Positions 1 through 10,579 of a stretch of DNA of 64,000 nucleotides are shown piece after piece. The translations under genes were made by a program, and so were the position numbers. The DNA comes from Linnemannia hyalina. Its lineage: Eukaryota > Mortierellomycota > Mortierellomycetes > Mortierellales > Mortierellaceae. A model generated the notes under the pieces. That model did no database searches. It worked only from the letters and a program-made list of their open reading frames with translations, and had not been told where the DNA came from. The stretch's first letter is position 1. Every line of letters begins with the position of its first letter. The stretch lies in contig JAHRHY010000011.1 of NCBI GenBank assembly GCA_019671135.1, positions 62,001 to 126,000 on the forward strand, read 5' to 3'.

Positions 1-702
1 GATTTTCCTCCATCGGTGGAGCTCGAGCCGTGCACAGCGGTAGTCCAGCTCTCGATCGAGACGAGAAACCGATGTGGAATGTGTCGGATCTCCTCCGCGA
101 CATCACCCCCTTGAGCATGTTGACTGAATGGTCCGCGGTTTTCCGGACCCCAATGTCCATCGCCAAGACAGTCCTTCACAAGTTTGTTGGCTACCTGGAG
201 GCGCAGGCCTCGGAGCTGATCTGGAAACCTCGGTGCTCCGCGACAATCGCATGGGAACAAAGCCAGGGCATCTCTGCCAAGGATAAGACATCCAAATATA
301 CAGGCCCCCGAGGTGATTGGAGTCAAGGATACGGTTACATCACGCACGATGGTTTCTGTCCGTGTGGCGCTTCGCTAGCCACACATTGTGAAGGAAGGTG
401 CCCTGGGGCGACCAAGGACCCACGCGCTGCTGACGAGCGGTTGTCGGAGAGTTTGTTAGGAAGGAGGAGGTTGTCAATGATGGAGAGGATGGGAAGAATC
501 CCCTTCATTCGTATCTAGTTTTATTTTCTTCCGTTTAAGCTGTGAAGAGCAGCGACAATTGTTGCGCAGAGCCAGGTTCTGGACCGGACTGCGACTGGCG
601 GATGGTGCACTGAAGAGTTTAGTCTGTAGTCCCCTTTTACTTCCAAATAACTTCTCTATGCTGTTTGTTAGAGAAATAAAATTGTGTACGAAAAAAAAAA
701 AA
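1..702 (+). mobile_element. LINE (non-LTR retrotransposon) 3' fragment, copy 1
   Basis: This is the 3' end of a LINE. Position 1 aligns with position 45823 of the longest copy, so the element continues left of the window. An open frame to 518 encodes the C-terminal tail of the element protein, with a Cys/His cluster (CPCG, then HCEGRCPG) and the end RIPFIRI. A 3' UTR of about 170 bp follows, with an AATAAA signal (672-677), the terminal motif GTGTACG and an A tract at about 691-702. The same tail recurs in copies 2, 3 and 6 of this window. AATAAA next to an A tract at the element end is typical of LINE retrotransposition. No reverse transcriptase or endonuclease is included. Confidence 0.85.
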
Positions 703-1349
703 TGTCCATCGCCAAAACCGATGTGGAATGTGTCGGATCTCCTCCGCGGCATCACCCCCTTGAGCATGTTGACTGAATGGTCCGCGGTCTTCCGGACCCC
801 AATGTCCATCGCCAAGACAGTCCTTCACAAGTTTGTTGGCTACCTGGAGGCGCAGGCCTCGGAGCTGATCTGGAAACCTCGGTGCTCCGCGACGATCGCG
901 TGGGAACAAAGCCAGGACATCTCTGCCAAGGACAAGACATCCAAGTACACAGGCCCCCGAGGTGACTGGAGTCAAGGATACGGTTACATCACGCACGATG
1001 GTTTCTGCCCGTGTGGCGCTTCGCTAGCCACACATGATGAAGGAAGGTGCCCTGGGGCGATCAAGGACCCACGCGCCGCTGACGAGCGTTTGTTGGAGAG
1101 TTTGTTAGGAAGGAGGAGGTTATTAATGATGGAGAGGATGGGAAGAATCCCCTTCATTCGTATCTAGTTTTATTTTCTTCCGTTTAAGCTGTGAAGAGCA
1201 GCGACAATTGTTGTGCAGAGCCAGGTTTTGGACCGGACTGCGACTGGTGGATGGTGCACTGAAGAGTTTGGTCTGTAGTCCCCTTTCACTTCCAAATAAC
1301 TTCTCTATGCTGTTTGTTAGAGAAATAAAATTGTGTACGACAAAAAAAA
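703..1349 (+). mobile_element. LINE 3' fragment, copy 2, abutting copy 1
   Basis: A second copy starts directly at the A tract of copy 1 and ends in its own A tract (about 1342-1349). It is more than 90% identical to copy 1 by eye over the tail ORF (to 1167) and 3' UTR. The first 14 bases (ATGTCCATCGCCAA) do not belong at this place. They match a sequence that lies about 80 bp further downstream in the element, and then join the normal sequence at a shared AA. This looks like a 5' junction made by template switching or microhomology. The head-to-tail arrangement suggests that a new truncated insertion used the A tract of copy 1 as its site. Confidence 0.85.
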
Positions 1350-2264
1350 GGGGGGGGGTCTAGCTCGTTTACGTACCATCCTTCTCGGTTGTCAACGATA
1401 TCGTGTCCTGTTCTTGAAAAAAGCCAAGAACGACAGCCAAGTCTCAAGGAGATGCCGTCGGTGTCAGCTCCGTACAGAGACATCAAATGCGACGTCAACC
1501 ACATGACAAATAACACTCTTGTCCGCAAAAGGCACCAAGTACAGGAATGTGAAGGAGAAAACAAAGGGGTTGCCAGTAGCGCCTTTGAAGCATTGAGTAC
1601 GAGTGGAGGCGTAATAAACCAATACAATAACATATTTGCAGGCGACGCTACAAGACAGAAAAGGAGTGAATAGAAAATACCATCTCCTCAGATATGGAGG
1701 CGTCGATCTCCAACAAACTCCGCTCAAAACAGGGACGCCTCCTTGCCCTTTTCGCATTATCGTGTTAAAGATTGCACTAAAACAGGCATAGAAGGACTAA
1801 CTCCTATGCAGAGTTACGTACAAATCATTGCGTCGCCATGAAACCCTTCGTCCACATCGTTCTTATATATCTGGAATACATCCTGCGTCGGCGATATGTT
1901 TTGTCCAGAGAAATAGCGATGAGAAAAGGAGAAAGACAAGTTTATTTTTAGTCCTCTGCGGTGATGAGATGGTATGGGATGGAACATGTTCGAGGGGAAA
2001 GACACGTGAGCATGAGGTGAGAGGAGGGACGAGGGGATTGAGTGTTCACATTTCTGTTGCTCTGAGACCCAAAGTGAATGTTGGTAAGGAAGACGCTTTG
2101 CCTCCAAGGCCATCATTGGTGGCGTCAAAAATTTCGCTATGAAAACGTGGGGAACGAAGTCAAAAAAAAACGTAGGCACCAATGACGGCTTTCGCTTCGG
2201 AGGCGCAGACAATGACATTGGAGCAAACGAAGAGGAAGAACGCAAAAAGAAAGAAAGGAGCAAA
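1350..2264. other. Intergenic, no gene recognised
   Basis: After a G run (about 1350-1358) I see no convincing gene. The open frames are short, overlap on both strands and match no family I know. The right part (2160-2260) is A-rich and leads into the 3' end of the tRNA-like gene. Confidence 0.5.
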
Positions 2265-2389
2265 AGAAGAGGGTGGGATTTGAACCCACGACTGTTCTTA
2301 GAACAGACCGCAATAATTTTGATACTCCAAGAGAAGATCAAATGTATTGGTAAGGGTTGCGGCGCCTTGGACCACTCGGCCACCTCTTC
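2265..2389 (-). tRNA. Class II tRNA (Leu-like) with insert; possibly a pseudogene
   Basis: Read on the minus strand: acceptor GAAGAGG pairs perfectly with CCTCTTC; the D arm is GCC..GGC with a Leu-like loop; an anticodon stem CCGCA/TGCGG follows; then a long variable arm CTGTTC-TAA-GAACAG; then T arm GTGGG-TTCAAAT-CCCAC. A-box and B-box promoters are therefore intact. The loop between the anticodon stems is 45 nt, so an intron of about 38 nt is expected; it contains its own TTTGAT/ATCAAA stem. Oddities: in no phase that I tried does the anticodon loop have the near-universal U33, and the discriminator base reads T, not the A (Leu) or G (Ser) expected. I cannot name the anticodon. It is either a decayed tRNA gene or one with an unusual intron position. 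Confidence 0.6.
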
Positions 2390-2510
2390 GTCAGCTCTGG
2401 TTGATGCAGAGAGTTCCATGTCCCTCTTTGACTCTGCGTGCTGTGACCAACTTTCCTGCCTCATCTCTGCCCACGTGAAAATTAAAAAAAAATACCTATC
2501 GACTTCCTTT

Positions 2511-3281
2511 CAAGCCAGGAAACTGCAGCAAAAGGAAGAAGCACTCCATCAACAACACCGCTTAGTCGTCGCTAGCCTGAAAGAAACCCTTTCTCGTCTC
2601 AAGGAGACGACACCATGACCCAAGCCAGCCTTTGGCACAAATGCTAACTTTCTTTTGAAAGATGTGGAACGTGTCGGATCTCCGCGGCGTTACTCCCACG
2701 AGGATGTCGACTGAATGGTCCGCGGTCTTCCGGACCCCAATGTCCATTGCCAAGACGGTTCTGCGCAAGTTTGCTGGCTACCTGGAGACGCAAGCCTCGG
2801 AGCTGATCTGGAAACCTCGGTGCTCCGCGACGATCGCATGGGAGCAGACCCAGGGTATCCCTACCGAGGACAAGACATCCAAGTACATAGGCCCCCGAGG
2901 TGGCTGGAGTCAAGGATACGGTTACATTACCCGCGATGGTTTCTGCCCATGTGGCGTTTCGCTAGCCACACATGATGAAGGAAGGTGCCCTGGAGCGACC
3001 AAGGACCCACGCGCTGCTGACGAGCGTTTTTTGGAGAGTTTGTTAAGAAGGAGGAGGTTGTTAATGATGGAGAGGATGGGAAGAATCCCCTTCATTCGTA
3101 TCTAGTTTTATTTTCTTCCGTTTAAGCTGTGAAGAGCAGCGACAATTGTTGTGCAGAGCTAAGTCCCGGACCGGACTGCAACGGGTGTATGGTGCACTGA
3201 AGAGTTTGTTCTATAGTCCCCTTTTATTTCTATACCTCCTTTGTGTTGTTTGTTAGAAAAATAAAATTCTGCACAAAAAAA
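2511..3281 (+). mobile_element. LINE 3' fragment, copy 3, 122 bp upstream of a tRNA gene
   Basis: It begins in the region that encodes the coiled-coil repeat of the element protein (GCCAGGAAACTGCAGC matches about 44336). It then jumps to the C-terminal tail, so an internal segment with the RNase H domain is missing. The tail ORF ends at 3105 with the same RIPFIRI end as copies 1 and 2. An AATAAAATTC signal and an A tract (about 3275-3281) close the element. It is more diverged than copies 1 and 2. Its 5' end lies 122 bp from the 5' end of the minus-strand tRNA-like gene at 2265-2389, and it reads away from it. Confidence 0.8.
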
Positions 3282-3640
3282 GGCGATTGCCCGTGGGGCT
3301 TTTAGTGTTCACATATTGCAGTTCCAGTTGCTTTATCGTCAGTGCCAGTTCCCGCTTTCGCTTTACAATAGTAGCTTAGTTGTATCTTGGGTTAGCCTTT
3401 GTTTGTTTCTTCCAGCAGCACATTTTCGAATTTTTCTCCGTTTTGTCGATATCACTTGCCTCCTCTACTATGAGGAGTCCGAAGAGGTTTTCAGCGTTAC
3501 TTCATTGTATGTTGCTTGACCCTCTTTTATTTTACTTTCTAAGTGGGCGATTTCATTTAGCTTTCGCCTTCATTGTCCTCATCCCTTTCCCTCTCATTCC
3601 CGCCTTATATTATTTTTCAGCTTACGTTTTTTTGGTCAAT
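3282..3640 (+). repeat. Diverged dispersed repeat, partner at 40684-41000
   Basis: The sequence after the A tract of LINE copy 3 starts with AGGCGATTGCCC. It resembles the sequence after an A7 run at 40684 (AGGCGCCGATTGCCC). Scattered matches continue for 150 bp or more: a GCAGTT block, GTCAGTGCCAGTTCCCG versus GTCAATGCTGGTCCCG, and a T-rich stretch before a CAGCACA/TAGCACA box. I see no protein in it. It may be the distal flank of a duplicated tRNA/LINE locus. The alignment was made by eye and is patchy. Confidence 0.35.
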
Positions 3641-3928
3641 TTCGGGTAACAAAAAAATCAGTGAAGACATCGTACAGTACAATAGTATGCATGCAATTGA
3701 CGCAAGCCGCACAGGACATATTTGCCACTGGACATAAAAATGGTGGATGATGAAACGGAGGACGTAAACTACATTATGTGGCCACTGATCAGTCGAGTTG
3801 TTGGTCTTTCCAATTTTTGTTCACCGTTAACACTATCAAAAATCAGGACCCAGGTACAAACCTCGTTGTTTTTTACTAATGACAAGGAGTGAAAAAAAAT
3901 AAGGTGGCAAAAATGTACCGCGATTGTG
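3641..3928. other. Intergenic, tRNA-Pro 3' flank
   Basis: No gene seen. This is AT-rich sequence downstream of the tRNA-Pro gene, which is on the minus strand. Confidence 0.4.
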
Positions 3929-3999
3929 GGGGGTGTCCGGGACTCGAACCCGGGCCCCTTTGACCCGAACAAAGGATTATACCCCTTAACCAACACCCC
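3929..3999 (-). tRNA. tRNA-Pro (anticodon CGG)
   Basis: The minus strand folds as a standard cloverleaf. Acceptor GGGGTGT pairs with ACACCCC. The D-loop contains GGTTAAGGGGTATAA, as in eukaryotic tRNA-Pro. The anticodon stem CTTTG/CAAAG encloses loop TTCGGGT, giving anticodon CGG for codon CCG. The T arm is CCGGG-TTCGAGT-CCCGG. No intron is present. LINE debris begins about 128 bp upstream of its 5' end (4127 onwards). Confidence 0.93.
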
Positions 4000-4126
4000 T
4001 GGCGAATACGCTTTGCTGTTTTTTTCGCCAGTGGCTTAAAAATTAGAGCATAAATCATACTCAAGACTTATCGTCATGTGACACTAATGCCTGGATCGAA
4101 TCCGAGTTTGGACAGTTCTTTTTCTC

Positions 4127-4322
4127 GTGTACGAAAAAAAAAAAGACAGTTTCTTTTCTCTTTCGCTTTGACCGGACTGCGACTGGTATGTTTGTTAGAG
4201 AAATAAAATTGTGTACGAAAAAAAAAGGACAGCAACTGGTTGATGGTGCATTGAAGACTTTGGTTTGCAGTTCCTTTTAACTTCCAAATGCCTTTTATAT
4301 GCTGGTTGTCAGAGAAAATATG
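4127..4322 (+). mobile_element. Cluster of three tiny LINE tails upstream of tRNA-Pro
   Basis: Three 3'-terminal pieces of the same LINE lie in series. Piece 1 (4127-4144) is only GTGTACG plus A11. It is flanked by near-identical 16-bp direct repeats (4111-4126 GACAGTTCTTTTTCTC and 4145-4160 GACAGTTTCTTTTCTC), which I read as a target-site duplication. Piece 2 (about 4168-4226) is a 3' UTR fragment with an internal deletion, an AATAAA signal and a poly-A tract. Piece 3 (about 4228-4321) is an older 3' UTR fragment. All have the same orientation. The cluster shows repeated, strongly 5'-truncated insertions into one spot. Confidence 0.75.
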
Positions 4323-4333
4323 AAAAAAGCAAT

Positions 4334-5927
4334 AATTATATTTAGCTATTAAGAGTTAGGAAGGCGAGGAGAGAGTTAGATTTGTAAAACAGATACTCGT
4401 CATTACTACAATCGCGAGTCCAAGACGCCATAGAAACGATTAGTACAATCGCGTTTGCTTTAACAGGCATAAAAAAATAGATAGATTAGGATCGAGGCTT
4501 GAAATCAATCATGCTGCACTAATGCGCTTCTGTACAATCGCGCATCTGAGTGTTAACTCACGACAGAGGAACCGAAAAGACACAGGAATCGCTTTATTTT
4601 CCATTGACAAAACCAGAAAAAATGAAGCCTACGTCCAGCATCCTAGGCTCATCTCCGGAAATGAACCGCATCGAGTACACGCTGTCCTTCATGTTTCGTA
4701 CGAAAGAGTATCATGCAAGTAGTTCATCCATCTACTCGAGTGAAAATACGGAGACATTTTGGCAAAAAAAGAAGAAACGTTATGAGCATGATCGATTGAC
4801 TGTTTATCCGCCCCATGTTGTCACATCTAGGGCGCAATGTCCGAGTCGACTAGAGGAGTCATTTGCTTTCGGTGTCATCGTCCATAGTGCAGCCAAATAA
4901 ATTAAACAAGTGTGTTGGCTGGTTGGCACTCTAGCTCATCATGATCCTTCTACGTACGTCGAACAGAGAGCAAAGCGTGTAGATGCAAAGGAGCTTACAT
5001 CTACAATTCATACCTGGATGTGTGGTCGCCGGAGAGATGGCAATCAGTAAAAGTGCGCGTTGCTCTTCTTTTGTAGACGAGCCGTGCAGAGTTTAGGTCA
5101 AGATCCAAAAACGCCACCAACTTGCTTGTTTTTCTCACTCAAAGAACCCTTTTCTTCCTTCTTCTAATCGCGCTGCTTATGGCAGAGGGACAGAGGCGTT
5201 TGGTTTGTTTGAAATGGTTAGCGTGTGAGTTGATACAAGCTAGCGGTGAAGAAGTGTGAGGTAGGGGGTGAGGAGCAAATGTTCGTGCATGTGTGGCATG
5301 TGTGCTACTGGTACAGTGCAACGATAGAGAATGGGCATCGGGCCATGCATTGCTGCTAAAGGTCGCCATTTTAAAGGGAGGGACCAATCAGCGTCGTTGA
5401 GCGCGAGATGTCTGTTGTGAACAGCCAAAAAGAAAAAAAAAAGGGTTTTCGGCCGGAGAGTGGGTGTGCCATGTGTCGGTCGTACCTTGTTGGACGATAT
5501 GCTCTCACACTCTGTTGGGACATGTCTAGTGGGAGCCATTGGCATGAACAAAGACACAACAACAACAACAGCAACAATAAAGAAGGGGAAAAGGGGAAGC
5601 AGAGGAGGAGTCGGTCGTTCTTTTCTATTTAAAATGACCAAGGGAGCGCTGTCTGTATCCATGCGCTATTTTTCTGTATTTTTCTTTCCCATCGTCTTCT
5701 CCCCTCTCTCTCCTCTCCTCCTCCCCTCTCCTCTCCCTTCCTCTTTCTTTGCTGTCTCTTGTCCTTCAAACCACCCCTACTCACCCTCTCGTCCACGCCC
5801 TTCTCCCTCCCCTCTCTCCCTCTTCTCTCTCACAACACCCTCACACTCTCACTCGTCCTCATCACCCCAACTCTTACTCTCAGTTCAACATAAATCCACA
5901 CCAAACACAACATACATAAGAGACGAG
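4334..5927. other. Intergenic; leader of the FNIP gene at the right end
   Basis: No gene recognised from 4334 to about 5650. From about 5680 to 5900 the plus strand is strongly pyrimidine-rich (CTCTCC, CCTCAC runs). This is the usual look of promoters and 5' leaders in this window and leads into the start codon at 5928. Confidence 0.45.
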
Positions 5928-8900
5928 ATGCTAAAGTTCTTCACAAAGGGCTTCTCTGCAAACGACCCCGAGGACAAGCACACACGCGAGTTGCTCGAGC
6001 AGGAATGGCAAGTCCCGTTTCCTTTTCCTTCGTTAACACATACGCAACGCCCTTTTCTCTCTCCTTCAACCCTTGACCATCACCCCACACCCTGCCTCCT
6101 ATATAACAACCGCCGCCGGCTGCATTCATTCGATCAGGCAAAACAGCCGACAGCAGAATAAAAAAAAAAAGAATTGAGAAGAAGAAGAAGAGGAAGAAGG
6201 GGTGATCAACGATCGTGCGATCGAGCTCATGTACAACAAACAGTTAGACAGGAAGTCAAGCACAACGACAAAGACAAGAACAAGGAGGGAGTAACACTAG
6301 TCCGTCTTTGGAAGCAAATCATACCAATTCCAATATGAAAATACGAAGGACATTAATAACAATTCATTACCATGCGTGCTGTTCAGCCCTCCCTCTCTTC
6401 ATCCGTCCTTTCTTCCTCCACCTCCTCCTCCTCTACCCGTCCTCGTCGATTTCCTGCTCACAGCTCACTTTCTCTTCCTTTTTCTTGAATGTTGACAAAC
6501 CATGGATCAATTGTTTGTATCTATCTGACCTGCGTCTTTTCTTCCTACCTCCTTCGTGGATGTATTCATTGGAATTGACACAGCTGGAACTTGCCCCCAT
6601 TTGGCACAAACGAGATCCGGGTGTTGATGTGCCAGGAGGTCAGCGCAATCCATGATGTCGTCCTCTTTGACAGCCAGCAAGTCTCGGGCTCAGACTTCAA
6701 CCCATTAGAATCACCCAGCCCGTCGCCTGCCAAGAGCTCCTTCAAGAGCAGCAGCATGAACAGTCTCTTTGGCTCCCTCCGGAGCGACCGTTCCCTCCCT
6801 ATCAACCTCGCCGGCAGCCAAACTGTCCCCGTCCGCCGCACAACAAAGATTGTAAGAAAAAAGGACTCTTTTACATTCAGCGTTTTCTACCTATTCCACA
6901 AGCAAGCAGGAAAACAAACATTATCTCCTTCATAACCCTGGACAATGAGATCGGATCAAAAGCGTGTCTTGTGTTCAAATGGCTACAAGAGATCGGAAAG
7001 GAACGAGTACATTACATGTATGCATGCATCGCATCTATCGTTTTTGTAGCCTCTCCCATCCAAATATTTCTCGAATGACGCCAGATCACGTCGCAGACGG
7101 AGCAACGACGAACTCATACAGCGGATATATTTTCTTTCTTTCTCGACGATGTGGATCATCCCATCGGTCGCCGTTGTTTTGTTCACCTGTTCAAACGCAT
7201 CACCAGTTTTCTTACACCTCTTTTGCTTTATGTTCCTTCACCTTCTAGATCCCATCCATCATCCCAAAGCTCATGTTCGGCACAACCCCGCTCGCCTACA
7301 AGGGCTCAACGACAAAGATCCATCTCCTTAACGAGCCCGCCCGGATCATGATGACAAAGACCTTCAGCATACACCCAACCGATGTCATGGCCTACACCGT
7401 CGCATCCACTCGGAGAGGCTCCTTCTCGTCCAACAACAGCGCAAATGCTACGACCGCAGAGGTCAACTACATGTCTACCATCAGCGGCCACGGCGACTAC
7501 AGAACACACCCTCGTGCCTCACGACCCATGACAGCCTTTATACCCGAGTCCGCCTACACTCGAGATCGGGACCGAGACGAGAATAGGAACGGGAACATTT
7601 CATCCTCACTACCCAATGCCTCTCATATCCGGACACGGTCCTCAAGACCAGGGTTTGACATACGTAGGCAAAGGCGGGCCAGTCAAACCAGCATGGAGAA
7701 CGGCACCTTCAACCCCACTCCCCTCCCCAGCTCCTTTTCGCATCTCGACAGTCTCGGCAACGCCAAGGTATGTTGTGTCGCCTTCTGCTTCTTCCCGCCA
7801 ATGTCCTGTTTGCTTAATTCTAAGGGCACGGAACTCATCATCGTGCACTGCCTTTTTCCATTGACTTTTTCCTAGCCATATCTTACTCAAGCAGCGCGAT
7901 CTAAATCATTCTCAATTGCAGTTTTCATCGAGGTCAACGACAACACTCGGTTGCGGGAATTCGTGTTTTCGCACTTCGCTCTGATCGAGACACGCCTGCA
8001 CCACCTCCAGGCATTATGCCTGGAGCTATTACTCCCTGTCTGCCGTCGGATGATGAACGCTGTATGCACCAACACAAGATGAATCCTGGAACCCATTTTA
8101 GAAACATATGTAAACATATATGATCTCTACAGACAACACTAACTTCTGAGCGCCCCGTGTTTAACTATATAGAAAGCGGGACTGTCAGGAAACGGGACTG
8201 TCAGATCAATACCGGATCTGGCGAGACTTTCTTTTCAGCAGGACCCAAGGCTTCAGGAAGCAGTGGCTCGACTCCAGCAGGCGATCTATCAGCTCTACAG
8301 CGCGCCACGGATACAGGTACGCCTGGGATGTCGCTGAAAAAACAGCAGCACAGTAGATATCTTCAATCGATCGTGCATTCCATGTATGCGACCGACAGTA
8401 GGCACGATTATACTAACAGTGCCTTACAAACGTCGTTTCTACTACTACAATAGTCGCCTCTGTGGCTCAACATGAACACCTATCCAAGTAAACGATCGAC
8501 TTACTCGTCGTCGTTTATGGGGGAGCTCACTTTTTTGATGGAGGAAAGTCCAGCGTCGGGTCAGCTGGTGTCGGAAGTCATCACAGCAGTGTTGAGTCAC
8601 CATATGTCCTGGGTTCCTACGGTAGCCCCCATTGACCAGTCATTAGTAAGAGTAAGGACCTCATTACCACATCTGTCAGCCACCAAGGAAACGTTGCAGC
8701 GAACAATCAAGTAGTCATGCTGATATCACTATACTTTCCTTTGAATATTTGACAGGCCAATCCTCAGGGAGCATACGACCCGCTCTGGGCGCAGCTGAGC
8801 GATTTGTACGGGAACATCGGGACATCTTCCAGGATCAGTAGAACCATTGTGGTGGGCTCGAACGGTAGCTTTGTCCGACGGCTACTGTTCATCCTCAGCT

Positions 8901-10408
8901 ACTTTATCCGCTGTAATGAGGTTTTCCAACGCGTGACAGAGTTCAGGGATGACCCTGAATCGCTGCTGAACCCACCTGCACCCACCAGGAACATGAACGA
9001 ACTCGCAGAGGAAAATGAAAGCGGGAGTCCGGCGACACTGGTGCGATCGATCAGTATACCGAAGCGACCCAGGATCGATACGTTTGTGACTCGCGGCCTG
9101 TCCGTCTCTCGTGCATCCGTCTCTTCTCGACTGACCTCGATTGGAGAGCCTCCAACACCAACCTTGATGGCTCACAACGACAACGATAGACCCATCACGC
9201 CTTCGGTCTCCCGGAGACCATTGTTTGACACCTCTCGACCAAGACTTGACACCAAGGACTCTCTTTCCACAGAGTCGACACCTTACCACTCCCGACCTAC
9301 AACCCCAACCACTATCGAGAGCCGTGCAGATTCTGACCGAGTCTCGGCAGCGGGCGAGGAGAATGGATTTCAATCACAGAATCGGCATTCATCTGTTCAT
9401 GGACCCAGTCATCAGCTTCGCGTGGACACGATGCGGTCCCGAACTCATTCTTCAGATACATTGAGCACGGATGCGCCACGGAGTGCACACGACTCTGGTT
9501 GCCCAGCACAGGATGTTCTTGCAGATGTGCCATTGCCACCGTCAAGGGTCGTTTGTTCTTTCCCCCCGTTTCCTAGCACTCCACGCTTTAATGGCAGCGG
9601 AGCTGTCAATGGCGTCAGCAACGGGACAGGAGATAGTCAGGAGGAAAATGTCTTGCCTGCAGATGTACTTTTCTGCAAGTCGTACGGACGATCGCTCATG
9701 GCACCGTACTGTGACAAATACATGTCCGATTTTGCGCTGATGGGTGTTCCCAAGTTTGACTTCCAGCATTTTATGGAGACGGACATGCGGGATACGATGC
9801 GTCACTTTGAGATTCAGGAACGGGTGTCGTCGACGGTGTGTATAGTGGCAGATGTGAACACAATGAAGTGTAACGTGTTTTGCGCCAAGGCACCTGCACT
9901 TCTACCTCAAGCGATACTGGATTCTGGAGATATGAGAGGAGGTGTCAACGGTGGAGGTTTCAATGGAGGAGTGGGGTTAGACCTGCGAGGCGAACCTGTG
10001 ACTCGGCTACCCCATGCCTCCACCAGTTCGTTCATGGACTCGACTCTACATCAGATGGTTGACCTCGGCCGCAGCGGTCTCGCCGCAGAGCTCGTAAATA
10101 TCTCTTATTTGTTTTGTTTATGATCTGGCCCTTATGGCGAGAATTGTGTGGGATCGATGTAGTAACCGCAGAGTTTGCATTTGCATGTTGATATTTAGTG
10201 CCTTAATTACTTGGAAGACCGACTTCACCAGTTATACCAAAGCAGTCGGATGCTTTCCAGCATGGCGCGGGACAAGGATTTTTTGAAGAGTTATCCTACG
10301 TTGGACTCTATGGCACCGTTGCTGGGACTGCACCGGTCGGACATGTCGCTTCTGGCAGCCATCTGTTCTACATATGACGACCTAGTATGTACTGTCTTTG
10401 AGAACTAG
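5928..10408 (+). CDS. Folliculin-interacting protein (FNIP/Lst4 family)
   Basis: Partner of folliculin/Lst7. In animals and yeast the pair is a GTPase-activating complex for RagC/D-type GTPases and links amino-acid supply to TORC1 at the lysosome or vacuole (family knowledge). Nine exons (5928-6007, 6584-6851, 7249-7767, 7876-8061, 8133-8156, 8239-8316, 8454-8645, 8756-10093, 10199-10408) stay in phase and give 964 aa. The N-terminal longin-like part has EIRVLMCQEV followed by VLFDS. The middle has YKGSTTKIHLL, FSHFALIETRL and ITAVLSHHMSWVPTVAP. The C-terminal FNIP block has CKSYGRSLMAPYCDKYM, VSSTVCIVAD and LLGLHRSDMSLLAAICST. Ser/Thr/Pro-rich linkers separate them, as in the family. Intron 1 appears to be GC-AG (GCAAGT). 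Exon 5 (24 nt) with donor GTGTTT is the least certain piece. Confidence 0.88.
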
Positions 10409-10412
10409 AGCC

Positions 10413-10439
10413 TTTTTTTTTTTTTTTTTTTTTTTTTTT
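10413..10439 (+). repeat. Poly-T run between convergent genes
   Basis: An uninterrupted run of about 27 T lies just after the FNIP stop codon, before the 3' end of the minus-strand MZM1-like gene. It may serve as the shared 3' region. It could equally be the A tract of an old minus-strand retro-insertion; no element sequence is attached that I recognise. Confidence 0.6.
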
Positions 10440-10579
10440 CTTTTGTTTTTGGACATTTTTTTCCTCCCTCTATTCGAGTAGTTGTTTTCACCCAAGGGGC
10501 CGAGTCGAAGAAAGAACAAAAGTGTGTCAGAATACAATTATTTTTAATAAGTGCCCTTGAAAGAATAGAGGCGGTTGGT

